NCBI GenBank assembly: GCA_946628495.1 | Contig: CAMOWQ010000005.1 | Location: forward strand, 1 to 42,465 | Direction of reading: 5' to 3' | From: an uncultured Treponema sp. | GTDB taxonomy: Bacteria; Spirochaetota; Spirochaetia; Treponematales; Treponemataceae | DNA length: 42,465 nt | Translations under genes and position numbers: made by a program | Part shown: one piece after another, positions 18,673-28,944 of the stretch | Layout: each line of letters opens with the position of its first letter | Numbering within the stretch: position 1 is the first letter of the stretch | Notes under the pieces: generated by a model | The model's input: only the letters and a program-made list of their open reading frames with translations | Database searches by the model: none | What the model was told of the DNA's origin: nothing

Positions 18673-20536
18673 TGTAAATGATTTTATAATCGGTTTTATC
18701 TGTCTTATAGGCATGTCGGTTTCGCTGGTCTATTTCTGGCGTGATTTGAATGTCTCTTTTATAAATGCAAATAAATCGCCGATTGCAACAATCTATTTTA
18801 AGAAAAACACTGCCCAGAGAAAACTTTCTAACGGAAATATTTGGGAAAGGCTTAAAACTGCAACTCCTATTTATGATGGCGACAGAATCCGTACGGCCGG
18901 GCTTTCCGAAGCATACACGGTTTTTAGCGACGGTACACGTATAGATTTGTACGAAAACTCTTTGATTCAGGTTTATGATTTAAAGAAAAAGCGTTCTGTT
19001 GATTTTGTAAATGGTTCTATGCATGTAAAAGCCGGTAAAAAAGTTCAGCAGAAAGATGATGTGCTTGTAGTAAAGACTGGAACAAAGGTAATTACTTTTT
19101 CCGAAAATACGGCTGCAGTTGTTGCAAAGGATTCTTCTGCCCAGAATACAGAAACTGTTACCGTAACTTCCGGGGCTGTTCTTATGGAAGAAACGGTTCC
19201 TGCTGTAAGTGCTGCAAACGGAAGCAAGCCTAACACTAAAACAACAATTATTCAGGCTGGAGATACCTTCCGTGCCGAAGCCTTGCCAGTGGAAATTAAT
19301 AAATTGGCAGTTCTTATGCCGCCGCCTCATTATTCAATTACGAAAACCGAAAATGGGGATTGCACTCTTCCATTTTTCTGGGAAAATTCCGAACAGATTG
19401 TGCTTGAATTTGCAGAAGATGCTAATTTTACAAAAATAGTTCAGGTTCAGAATCTTGCTTCTTCAAACTGTAAGGCTGCTGTTTATCTTGATTTTGATGG
19501 CGTTGAATCAGTTTTCTGGCGTGCACATGCAACGACTGACGAAGAAATTGCCCTTGCAAATCAAACGGGGGTTGTAGATGAAGCTGGTGGTGATGTTAGT
19601 GCCGGCGGTGTAAATGCTGTAGTGCCGGTTGTTGTTCCGTCGCAAAATATCGAATATGTGACTGGAATTGTAGAAATTCACGAAAATCCTAAGGCTGTTT
19701 TGCAGGAAGTTGCTTCTGAAGTTTTTGGAGAAGAAGTTTCTGAAGAAGTTGTAACTCAGGTTGAAGTTTCGGAACAGGTAAATACATCACAATTGGTAGA
19801 AATTATAAACAAAATGCCTGAAATTCAGGAAACAATAATTCCTGAGCCAGAAGAGGTAATTGCCGAAGAAAGCATTGAAGAAAACCTTATGGAAGAAATT
19901 GTTGAAGAACCGGCAGTAGAAATTGCAGAAGCAGTTGAAACCGTTCAAGAAGTTGTTGAAGAACAAAAAACGGAAGCTGTTGTGCAGACGCCTGTTGTTG
20001 AACAAAAGCCTATCGTAAAAGAAGAACCGAAGAAAGCGGCTTCTGTCCCTGCACCAAAAGCAGAAAAGAAGGCAGAACCTAAAGCAGAGGCTAAACCTGC
20101 ACCAAAAGCAGAGCCGAAAGTTGAACCAAAAACTGAACCTACACCTGTTGTTGTAGAAGATCCTGCAATAACTAAAGCAATGCCTGTTCTTTCGCTTCCT
20201 GCTAATGGTAAAGTTTTTGTTGATGATGATTTTGCCGTAGATGTGCCTGTAATTTCCTTTAAGTGGAATAATGTTGCAACTGCTGAATCTTATCGGTTTA
20301 AGATTATGCTTGGAAATTCGGTTGTTTTTGAAAAGACATTGAAAGCTACAACATTTGAACTTAAAGATGATGACCTTGCCGCTGTTGGTGATAATGGCGT
20401 TTATACCTGGAGTGTAACGGCATTTATGAATAAGGACGGCAAGAAATGGGAAAGCAAGGAAGGTTCTTCTAAGTTCCAGATTCAGTTGGGAGACTTGGAA
20501 AGTGTGTCTGTAGATACAGAAAACCTTCTTCAATAA
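18638..20536 (+). CDS. FecR-domain protein with Pro/Lys/Glu-rich linker
   Basis: N-terminal TM; DGDRIRTAGLSEAYTVFSDGTRIDLYENSLIQV (FecR-like); KAEPKAEAKPAPKAEPKVEPKTEP linker; overlaps the preceding gene by 35 nt. Confidence 0.75.
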   Translation: MKKKRSTQSTLNVNDFIIGFICLIGMSVSLVYFWRDLNVSFINANKSPIATIYFKKNTAQRKLSNGNIWERLKTATPIYDGDRIRTAGLSEAYTVFSDGTRIDLYENSLIQVYDLKKKRSVDFVNGSMHVKAGKKVQQKDDVLVVKTGTKVITFSENTAAVVAKDSSAQNTETVTVTSGAVLMEETVPAVSAANGSKPNTKTTIIQAGDTFRAEALPVEINKLAVLMPPPHYSITKTENGDCTLPFFWENSEQIVLEFAEDANFTKIVQVQNLASSNCKAAVYLDFDGVESVFWRAHATTDEEIALANQTGVVDEAGGDVSAGGVNAVVPVVVPSQNIEYVTGIVEIHENPKAVLQEVASEVFGEEVSEEVVTQVEVSEQVNTSQLVEIINKMPEIQETIIPEPEEVIAEESIEENLMEEIVEEPAVEIAEAVETVQEVVEEQKTEAVVQTPVVEQKPIVKEEPKKAASVPAPKAEKKAEPKAEAKPAPKAEPKVEPKTEPTPVVVEDPAITKAMPVLSLPANGKVFVDDDFAVDVPVISFKWNNVATAESYRFKIMLGNSVVFEKTLKATTFELKDDDLAAVGDNGVYTWSVTAFMNKDGKKWESKEGSSKFQIQLGDLESVSVDTENLLQ

Positions 20537-20564
20537 ATTTTTTTAATAATAAAATATTTTAATA

Positions 20565-20622
20565 AAGGCTGCCTGTAAGGTCGGAATTTTAGCTTCTGAA
20601 ACTTGCCAGGCAGCCTTTTTTG
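20565..20622 (+). terminator. Rho-independent terminator
   Basis: AAGGCTGCCTG...CAGGCAGCCTTTTTT. Confidence 0.85.
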
Positions 20623-20691
20623 TTTGTAATTTATCTGGAATTTTTGCAAAGTTTTAGCTTTTTCTAAACGTAATTTGTTTTGAAATTTTTA

Positions 20692-21438
20692 TTATTTATC
20701 CGTCGTAATTTGCGAAAGAACTTCCCCGATTGGTTCATGAATTACAAGGTCTGCATAAGAATCATGAGGTGTTTCAGATTTGTTCAAAAGAACTAGTTTA
20801 TCTCCCTTAAAATACTGAATTAATCCTGCTGCAGGGTATACTGTAAGCGATGTTCCGCCTATTATAAGTGTGTCTGCCTGACTTATTGCTTCGATGGATT
20901 TATTGATGATATCTTGATTTAGGCCTTCTTCATAAAGAACAACGTCCGGTTTTATAAGGCCTCCGCATTTTTTGCAGTGTGGGAGTTTGTCGGGTTCGTT
21001 TTCGCTTTCGATAATTATCTTTTCATCATAAAATTCACCGCATTTCATACAATAATTACGCAATGTGCTTCCATGAAGTTCGTATACTTCTTTGCTTCCT
21101 GCAAGCTGGTGAAGACCGTCTATATTTTGTGTAATAACAGCTTTTAAAATGCCCGCCTGTTCTAATTCTGCAAGTTTGTAATGAGCTGCATTTGGCTTAA
21201 TTCCCTTTGGTAAAAGCTTAGCACGGTAAAATCTGTAGAATTCTGGGGTATTTGCAAAAAAGAAGCTTCGGCTTATAATTTGCTCTGGAGGATATTTCCA
21301 CTGCTGGTTGTAAAGACCGTCTGTACTTCTGAAGTCAGGAATGCCCGATTCCGTGGAAACTCCGGCACCTCCAAAGAAAACCAATTTTTTGCTTTTTATA
21401 ACAATTTGTTGTAAACTGTTAATTGAATTTTTATTCAT
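20692..21438 (-). CDS. cobB: Sir2-family NAD-dependent protein deacylase
   Basis: VFFGGAGVSTESGIPDFRS; TQNIDGLHQLAGS; C-x2-C Zn sites; KPDVVLYEEGL; IIGGTSLTVYPAA. GGAGGTAACGTTT places the start at MNKNSI. Confidence 0.95.
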   Translation of the reverse strand: MNKNSINSLQQIVIKSKKLVFFGGAGVSTESGIPDFRSTDGLYNQQWKYPPEQIISRSFFFANTPEFYRFYRAKLLPKGIKPNAAHYKLAELEQAGILKAVITQNIDGLHQLAGSKEVYELHGSTLRNYCMKCGEFYDEKIIIESENEPDKLPHCKKCGGLIKPDVVLYEEGLNQDIINKSIEAISQADTLIIGGTSLTVYPAAGLIQYFKGDKLVLLNKSETPHDSYADLVIHEPIGEVLSQITTDK

Positions 21439-21581
21439 AAACGTTACCTCCATGTATAAGCATTTTATACCTATTTTGGCAAATTGGTCATTAAAATGAT
21501 TAATTGTACCGATAATAGAACGGGGATGGATTCGTTTTGTTTTTATAGAGAGTTGTATTACAAATTTTAAGGGGTAGTTTT

Positions 21582-24500
21582 ATGGGCAAAAGAAGTCTGT
21601 ATGTTTGTGTTCTTATTTTGTTCACTGCTTTGAATTTTTCTCTGAATGCACATGGAAAGGGCGATATCGAAGAAATTGATGTTGATAATTTTAACAGCTG
21701 GCAAGAATCTTTTGATTTGGAAGAAAAAAAGCCTGGAAAATATAACATTATGATTACTGCTAAAGACTTTGGTGGTAATACTTATGTCGAAGGTCCGTAT
21801 AATTTATTTTTAGATCCAAAATCAGATTTGCCAATCAGTTCTATAACAAACCCTTATCCACAAATGAGGGTTGTAGGAAACCTTAATATTGTTGGAACTT
21901 GTGTTGACGACGATGCCGTAAAATATGTTGAACTTGTTATTGATGATAATTTTGAACGTCCTATTCGTGCGGAAGGTGCAGAATTCTGGTCTTATTATCT
22001 TGATACATTAAAGATGGAAGAAGGCCCTCATAAAGTTACAGTTACAGGTTATGATATAAATGGTCTTGCAGGAAATCCTGTTTCTGTAAACTGGCAGCTT
22101 GACCGTGCACTTCCTACTACAGAAGTTCTTGAACGTACCATGGGTATGCTTGTTTCCGGTTCTGTAAAATTCATTGGAACTGTAAGCGATGGTAACGGAA
22201 TTAAAGATTTATATTATTCATTGGATCATGGTGAAACATATACTCTGGTAAAAATTGACAGAAAAAAGACTGAATGTTCATTTAATATTACAGTCGATAC
22301 AAAAAAATTTGATGATGGTCCTGCAGTAATCTGGTTCAAGGCAACTGATATGGCAGGTTCAACAGGTTTTTATTCATTCCTTTATTATATTGATAACACA
22401 AAACCTGATGTTCAGATTATTACTCCAATAGATAAAGAAGAAGTTCACGGGAAATTTTCAATTGCAGGTTATGCAAAAGATACAGTTGGTCTTGTGCGGT
22501 TGGCATGGACTTTTGGTGATGCAGCAGGCGAAATACCATTAATTCCTGGTAATCCGTATTGGGCAGTTGATTTTGATACTATCGGTTCTACAGACAAAAA
22601 TCGCAAGTTTGTAATAGAAGCGGAAGATAAGGCAGGAAACGTTGTTACTGTAACAAAGACAATTCCTTTTAATCAGGAACTTGATAAACCTGTTGTAACA
22701 ATTCTTGAACCAGAAGCTCAAGCTGTTTATGACAATAATGGCGATGTTTATATTCGCGGTTCTATAGTTGATGATGACGGTGTAAAATCTGTAGAAATTC
22801 AGCTTGATAATGAAAATCCTATAAAATTTAATACAAAAGGTGTTTTCTATACAAAAGTTTGTAATGCCGCTGAATTAAAGGCTGGAAAACATAAAATTGC
22901 GGTTCGTGCAGTAGATATAGATGATGTGGAAAGCAATCTTACAACGGTAGAAATTATTTCTATTGGTAATCCACCTGAATTTTCTGATTCGTCTATTGTA
23001 ACCGGCAAAGAGTATGATTTATACAAACCTGGAATGGAAATTCATCCTGAAAGTGGAAAAAGTTTTTCTTTGACTGCAACTTCGGGTATTGGCATAAAGC
23101 ATATAAAATATGAATTTAAGAGCGGACGTAATGCTGTTGTTGAAAATGAACAGGATTTAAAGAATGTTCCGTCTTACACTTTTACAGTTCCATTGAATTC
23201 ACAAATTCCACAGGGAATTGCAACTCTTAAACTTTATGCAACAGATAATAATGACAGAACGTCTGAATACGATGCGGTTTTCTATATTACAAATACCTCG
23301 GTTGTAAAAGAAAATCATCCTAGACTTGTTTTTGAAGACAGTACGGTTCAAGCGGACGGTTCAATTATAAGTGATTTTGATCATCCTGTTACTGGCTTCT
23401 TAATTGGTGGAAAGGTTTCTTCTGTAGAAATTGTTCCAGAAACTCCGTTTGCTATTGCAAAAATGTCGGGCAATCAAATTCAGCTTATTCCGCAGAAAGG
23501 TGCAGTTGGTAATTCAGAGCCTGTCGTAGTTCGAGTTACAACTGATAATGGAAAAATTGTTGAAACAAAACCTTTTGTGTTTAAGTCAGATACAGCTTTT
23601 CCAGAAATTAAGATTGATAATATAAAACTTGGTACTGTTCAGCGTCCAAAAGGAAAATTCAGCGTTACAGGAATTGCAACCTGTAAAACTGACGTTGGCA
23701 AAGTTGGCTACAGAGTTATTCCTGTTAATATCGAAATGAAAGGCGGAGTAATTGCTTCTGTTAAGCCTGGCGAAGTTCCTGAAGAATTAAAAAATGTGCC
23801 TTTTGTTATTAATCCTAAAGAACCGGAAGTTCCGGAAGAACCTAAAAAAGATGCAAAAGGAAAATCTAAAGACAAAGATAAAAAAGAAGAAGTAGAGGAA
23901 GAACCTCAGGAACCTGAATTTCCAGACGGTTACTTTACTTTTGATATAAATACTAATACTTACCCTCATGGGGTTTATGTTGTAGAAGTTATTGCAGAAA
24001 GTGCAGGTGGAAATAAAACAGCAAAAGCATTTGCATTCTCTACAATTCCTGACGTAGAAGCTGATGAAAAAGGTAAGATTCCTGTTCCAAAAGCACCTGT
24101 TATTACATGGATTAATGCATTCGATTTTTATGGAATTGCAGTATATCAGGGTAATTTGACGGATAACTTTAAGGTATTCTATAGGGAAGGTCTTGAAGAA
24201 GGTGTAAATCCTATTGAAATGTCTATTGAACTTGAGGACGGAAAAATTGTAACAGGAAAATACAATGCTGTTAAGAGTCCTACATTAAAGGCATTCTTTG
24301 CAAAAGTCGATGAACAGGATTATATGAGTGGTATTCCGATTATTGTAGATCCTGCAGCAAAAGAAGCGCCAAAAGCATATTTGTATATCGATACAACCGC
24401 AAATGTAAATTCTGTTGCATATTCAATTTCGGGCGTGGAAGTTCCTGGTGGACAGGCAAGTGTAACAGGAAATGCAAAGCTTATAAAACCAGAAAAAGAT

Positions 24501-27500
24501 GAAACAAGATGGACTGCAGAAATTCCATTGAATAATCTTCCTTCACGACTTACAAAAATAACAGCAACTGTAAAAGCAGAGTCGTTGCAGCAGGTTGTTG
24601 TTGGAAATATTCTTGTTGTTCGTGATATTCCTTCTGAACGTATTGATGATACGGAAGCTGTTTATTCGGTTATTCCAGCAGACATTCAATATTCAAAAGA
24701 AAAAGAAGCGTATGTTCTTAAAAAAGGCACAACATTTGATTATTATGCAAATCTTAGAATGCCTATTACTGCAAGAATTGTAACAGCCGCAGATGCATTG
24801 CTTCCTGACGATAAAATTCCTACCGCTGAAGAACGCGGCATAGATATAAAGATTGACGGTAAATATATCAGGCTTTCTGCATTAAAAGAAGGCGTGTTCA
24901 ATGGTGTTAAGATTCAGGTAAAAGATGCCTTAGGTGATATTTATGAATCTGACAAATTGAACTTTATAGCAGATTTTACTGCTCCAGAAATGCATCTTAT
25001 TACGCCGGAATCGCAGCAGTGGCTTAACAATATTGTAAAAATTTCCGGTACAGCAAATGATACAATGGGAATCCGCATGGTTGAATATTCAACTAATGGT
25101 GGAACTTCATGGAAAGAGCTTAAATTGCAGGGACCAGGCGGACTTGATGTTATTCCAACTGCCGACGGTTATGATTCGACAAAATATATTGGTGTAACAT
25201 TCAGCGAAGACATTGATATTACGACATTGCCGGACGGTTTGTTCCGTTTGGATTTGCGTGCAACCGATACAGCAGGACAAATCACTGTATTGCGAACAGC
25301 ATGTTTTAAAGATATTACTCCTCCTGAAGTTAAGATTATTGAACCTCTTGATGTTGATACTGTAAACGGTGAAACCCTGATTGTATTTAGAGTTCATGAT
25401 AACGGACTTCTTAGCAAGGCAGAGTATGTTTCGCCACCGGTTCCAGATAAAGCGACAAGTACAGAAAAACAGATAAATTATCTTCCAGGAAAACGTAAGC
25501 AGCTTGAACTTGGAACATTTATAAAAACAGAAGTTGGTACGGCAGATTATCCGAATGATGAAGCAATGTCTTTTGAATTCAGAGATGAAGCTGGAAATGT
25601 TGCTGTAATCGAAGCATGGGATTTTACAATTGATAATGAATCGGATTTGCCAATAACAGAAATTCATCTTCCTGGCGACATGGAAGTAATTACAAGGGAT
25701 TTTACAATTTCCGGTGTAATTTATGATGATGATGGCGATTCTACAATTTATTATAAGATTGATGATAACGAGTTTGTTCAGTATCCGTCGGTAGGAACAA
25801 GTTTCTCTATTAATGTTCCGCTTTCTGCTATGACTGATAACGAACATACTGTAACAATGTATGCAGTTGATATTAATGGTGTAAAAGGTCTTGAATCTAC
25901 AAGAACGTTCAGGGTTTCTCTTGAAGAGCCAAAAGGTTCTGTAGAACTTCCTACTATTGATACATCTGTTCGCGAAACTGTAAGAATTTCTGGTTGGTCT
26001 AGCGATAAGAACGGAATTGCTACGGTACAGATTTCGCTTGATAACGGTAACAGCTATAACGATGTAATTGGAACCGAAGAATGGTATTATGATGTTGATA
26101 CACGTGCCATTCCTGGTGGTACACAGGTAGTATTCTTAAAGATTACAGATAATTATGGTATTCAGGGATTGTATTCAAGTCTTATAAATATTGATAACGA
26201 TGCTCCAATGCTGCAGCTTGAACTTCCACTTGATGATTCTACTACAACCGGAACTTTGTTCTTCTCTGGATTTACTTATGATAATGTTGATGTAACGGAT
26301 TTGTATGTTTCAATTAGAAATCTTGAGCATCCTTCAAGTGTTGATATAAGAAAATTCCCGCTTACAAGAATTATTGGTGAGACAATTGATATTACAAATC
26401 TTGAAAACGGTTTCTACAACATTGAAGTTACTGGAAAAGATAAAGCAGGAAACTCAACTAATGTAAGCCGCAATATTCATCTTGATAAAGATATGCCGCC
26501 AGCTGTTGTTGACGTTTTGTATCCATTAAACGGCGAACATAAAAATGGTGTGTTCTCGATTTATGGTCAGTCATCTTCGGAACTTAATATTAAGAAAATT
26601 AAGCTTTATATTGATGACAGATTTGCAAATGAAACACTTCTTTCTCAGACAGGATTCTTCTCTTTTGAGCTTACGCCGGAAATGCTTCTTGAAGGTGTTC
26701 ATACCTATTATGTAGCAGCCCTGCTTGAAAACGGCAATGAAGTTCCTTCCAGAGTTCAAACGGTAACATATTCACCTGTTGGTCCTTGGATTACAATTGA
26801 TAATTTTACTTACGGTGATTTTGCAATGGACAGACCTTGGATAGAAGGACGTGCCGGTTATTCTATTACCGAAGATGAAGTTCTTCTTTCTAAGACAAAG
26901 GAAGCTTCTAAAGAATTAAAGGAACAGGTTGCAAAAAAGAGGGTTGAAAGAGTAGAACTCAGTTTTGATAACGGAAAGACATTCACAGAACTGTCAAAAG
27001 GTGAACGCTGGATGTTCCGTGTAGAAAACGAAGATATGCCGGAAGGCTATCACTTTATGCTGATTAGAGCTACAATGAAGAACGGTGAAGTTGCAGTAAC
27101 ACGTTCTATCATTCAGATTGATAATACAAATCCTACTGTAAGGTTAATTTCGCCTGCAGCAGGAGGAAGATATAATCAGTCTTTGAATGTTTCGGGACTT
27201 TCTAATGATGAAATTGGTCTTGAATATGTACGGCTTGCTTTGCGAAAAGGTGATAAGGCTTCTTACGAAATTCCATCATTTATTCAAGGTTTGTACTTTG
27301 ATGTAAATGTTTGGGGTGCTACATTATTTGATATAGGTATTGGACTTACAGCATTTGATAATGTTGTAAAAATCCAGTTGCATTGGGGTCAGTATACACA
27401 GGATCAGCGAGATTCGATTTCTAATTTGTTTAATGTTCCTGCGTCGGATATGCGTTACGGAGGAAATAACATAATTGGTGTTAAGATTATTGCAAACATT

Positions 27501-27815
27501 GGAAGCATACCGTTTAGTTATTTCTTTGGTCGTGACTGGGAATGGTTATATGCTACCTTTGCTTTAGGTGCTAACTTTACCCGATTTAATGAGACTAATA
27601 GTGGTAGGGCACAGATTCTGTCATGCTTCTTTGGTCAGATTGAATTCCCTAAAGTTCAGTTGCCGAAAGCCAAGTATTTCAGTGCATTTGCTTTATACAC
27701 GGAAATGGGAGTATGGTTTATTCCTACAGACGTTGCAATTAGTGCAGATGCAGATGTCGTGCCTGACAATATGGTGTTCCAATTTGCAATAGGTATACGC
27801 GTTAATATCTTCTAG
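21582..27815 (+). CDS. Giant (2077 aa) Ig-like-repeat envelope protein with possible C-terminal beta-barrel
   Basis: Signal peptide; many repeats of the form ITPID.EEVHGKFSIAGYAKD..GLVR.. / DGNGIKDLYYSLDHGETY / D.AGN; C-terminal amphipathic strands ending FAIGIRVNIF. Confidence 0.75.
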   Translation: MGKRSLYVCVLILFTALNFSLNAHGKGDIEEIDVDNFNSWQESFDLEEKKPGKYNIMITAKDFGGNTYVEGPYNLFLDPKSDLPISSITNPYPQMRVVGNLNIVGTCVDDDAVKYVELVIDDNFERPIRAEGAEFWSYYLDTLKMEEGPHKVTVTGYDINGLAGNPVSVNWQLDRALPTTEVLERTMGMLVSGSVKFIGTVSDGNGIKDLYYSLDHGETYTLVKIDRKKTECSFNITVDTKKFDDGPAVIWFKATDMAGSTGFYSFLYYIDNTKPDVQIITPIDKEEVHGKFSIAGYAKDTVGLVRLAWTFGDAAGEIPLIPGNPYWAVDFDTIGSTDKNRKFVIEAEDKAGNVVTVTKTIPFNQELDKPVVTILEPEAQAVYDNNGDVYIRGSIVDDDGVKSVEIQLDNENPIKFNTKGVFYTKVCNAAELKAGKHKIAVRAVDIDDVESNLTTVEIISIGNPPEFSDSSIVTGKEYDLYKPGMEIHPESGKSFSLTATSGIGIKHIKYEFKSGRNAVVENEQDLKNVPSYTFTVPLNSQIPQGIATLKLYATDNNDRTSEYDAVFYITNTSVVKENHPRLVFEDSTVQADGSIISDFDHPVTGFLIGGKVSSVEIVPETPFAIAKMSGNQIQLIPQKGAVGNSEPVVVRVTTDNGKIVETKPFVFKSDTAFPEIKIDNIKLGTVQRPKGKFSVTGIATCKTDVGKVGYRVIPVNIEMKGGVIASVKPGEVPEELKNVPFVINPKEPEVPEEPKKDAKGKSKDKDKKEEVEEEPQEPEFPDGYFTFDINTNTYPHGVYVVEVIAESAGGNKTAKAFAFSTIPDVEADEKGKIPVPKAPVITWINAFDFYGIAVYQGNLTDNFKVFYREGLEEGVNPIEMSIELEDGKIVTGKYNAVKSPTLKAFFAKVDEQDYMSGIPIIVDPAAKEAPKAYLYIDTTANVNSVAYSISGVEVPGGQASVTGNAKLIKPEKDETRWTAEIPLNNLPSRLTKITATVKAESLQQVVVGNILVVRDIPSERIDDTEAVYSVIPADIQYSKEKEAYVLKKGTTFDYYANLRMPITARIVTAADALLPDDKIPTAEERGIDIKIDGKYIRLSALKEGVFNGVKIQVKDALGDIYESDKLNFIADFTAPEMHLITPESQQWLNNIVKISGTANDTMGIRMVEYSTNGGTSWKELKLQGPGGLDVIPTADGYDSTKYIGVTFSEDIDITTLPDGLFRLDLRATDTAGQITVLRTACFKDITPPEVKIIEPLDVDTVNGETLIVFRVHDNGLLSKAEYVSPPVPDKATSTEKQINYLPGKRKQLELGTFIKTEVGTADYPNDEAMSFEFRDEAGNVAVIEAWDFTIDNESDLPITEIHLPGDMEVITRDFTISGVIYDDDGDSTIYYKIDDNEFVQYPSVGTSFSINVPLSAMTDNEHTVTMYAVDINGVKGLESTRTFRVSLEEPKGSVELPTIDTSVRETVRISGWSSDKNGIATVQISLDNGNSYNDVIGTEEWYYDVDTRAIPGGTQVVFLKITDNYGIQGLYSSLINIDNDAPMLQLELPLDDSTTTGTLFFSGFTYDNVDVTDLYVSIRNLEHPSSVDIRKFPLTRIIGETIDITNLENGFYNIEVTGKDKAGNSTNVSRNIHLDKDMPPAVVDVLYPLNGEHKNGVFSIYGQSSSELNIKKIKLYIDDRFANETLLSQTGFFSFELTPEMLLEGVHTYYVAALLENGNEVPSRVQTVTYSPVGPWITIDNFTYGDFAMDRPWIEGRAGYSITEDEVLLSKTKEASKELKEQVAKKRVERVELSFDNGKTFTELSKGERWMFRVENEDMPEGYHFMLIRATMKNGEVAVTRSIIQIDNTNPTVRLISPAAGGRYNQSLNVSGLSNDEIGLEYVRLALRKGDKASYEIPSFIQGLYFDVNVWGATLFDIGIGLTAFDNVVKIQLHWGQYTQDQRDSISNLFNVPASDMRYGGNNIIGVKIIANIGSIPFSYFFGRDWEWLYATFALGANFTRFNETNSGRAQILSCFFGQIEFPKVQLPKAKYFSAFALYTEMGVWFIPTDVAISADADVVPDNMVFQFAIGIRVNIF

Positions 27816-27831
27816 GAGTAAAAGGGAATAT

Positions 27832-28944
27832 ATGAGTGGTTTTAATTACACAAAAAGACGGGTTTTAAAGAAATTATTTGTTGTTTTGACGGCATTTATG
27901 CTTACTAGTTCCCTTTTTGCTGTTGAAGAATATGTTAGCATGGTTTATAAGCAGATTGATGATGCGTTTGTCAAAAAATCTGAGGAAATGCTTGATGAAA
28001 TTCTAAAGGATAATCAGAACGATCGTTTTTATTATCTGATGGAAAATTATACTCAGAAAAAAATAAGGCGTCTTATTTTAAGCAATGATTACACTTTTGC
28101 AAAACAGGCAACTCTTGTTGTTATTGATAACAATCTTGATAATCTTGATGCTGTAGAAATGTATTCGCTTATTATCGATGCCATTGCAATTCAGAAAGAA
28201 GCTGAAGAAAAGAAGCAGCTTGCGGCTCAGGCAGAAGCGGAACGAATTGAAAAGGAAAAGGAAAAAGCACGTAATTCTACCGAAAAGGAATATGTTGCAG
28301 CACCAACGGCATCTGGAAAAGGTGTATATCTTTCTGCCGATAAGGATTTACCGTTTACAAGGTATTTGTGGAAAGGTCAGCTTGGAATGGTAAACGTTGC
28401 GGCTGTTGCAATGCCTTCTGTAAAGGAAGTTGAATATGGTGTTTCAGCAGATTTTTCTTTTGAATACACTGCCTCGAAATTTAATCTGGGTATTGATTTA
28501 AGCGGTGGTTTTAACTTCCTGAGTTTTACAAACAGTTCAACTAGCAGCACAATTTTAGTTAATTTTGATATAATGCCGAAATTTTCTTTGACTTTATTGT
28601 CAAGAAAACTTTATTTTAGAGGCGGAATTTCCGATTATATGGTTGGAGTTGAAGGAAGTAAAACTTCATTCTTAACTCCAGCTTTGGGAGTTCAGCTGTC
28701 GCATTTTAAGCTTGGACTTATGGAATTGACCGGTTCGTTTGATTATTATCCGGCACATCTGTGGACTAATCAGTATTTTGCAGGTGGAATGGATGTAAAT
28801 CTTGAATTACCGTTTGCAGAGTTTGATAAAACAAAATGGAACTTTAATTTTACGGTAAAAGACAGATTTAGTATTAACTCAGTGGGATTAGATAACAAAA
28901 TACATTTCGTTGTAGCAATAGGAGCAAAAAATGTTGTCAGATAA
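27832..28944 (+). CDS. Secreted protein, possible outer-membrane beta-barrel
   Basis: Signal peptide VVLTAFMLTSSLFA; coiled-coil then alternating beta-strand segments; SD AAAAGGGAA. Confidence 0.6.
   Translation: MSGFNYTKRRVLKKLFVVLTAFMLTSSLFAVEEYVSMVYKQIDDAFVKKSEEMLDEILKDNQNDRFYYLMENYTQKKIRRLILSNDYTFAKQATLVVIDNNLDNLDAVEMYSLIIDAIAIQKEAEEKKQLAAQAEAERIEKEKEKARNSTEKEYVAAPTASGKGVYLSADKDLPFTRYLWKGQLGMVNVAAVAMPSVKEVEYGVSADFSFEYTASKFNLGIDLSGGFNFLSFTNSSTSSTILVNFDIMPKFSLTLLSRKLYFRGGISDYMVGVEGSKTSFLTPALGVQLSHFKLGLMELTGSFDYYPAHLWTNQYFAGGMDVNLELPFAEFDKTKWNFNFTVKDRFSINSVGLDNKIHFVVAIGAKNVVR

Noticed and set aside
20045-20150. KAEPKAEAKPAPKAEPKVEPKTEP repeat as a possible tandem-repeat locus
   Set aside because: Typical Pro/Lys/Glu periplasm-spanning linker; imperfect at DNA level and not obviously a variable-number repeat
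19787-20533. 248-aa minus-strand ORF opposite the FecR-like gene
   Set aside because: Antisense of a Glu/Val/Lys-rich linker gives Phe/Arg/Asn/Cys-rich sequence; not credible protein
25107-25847. 246-aa minus-strand ORF inside the Ig-array gene
   Set aside because: Antisense artefact of repetitive coding sequence
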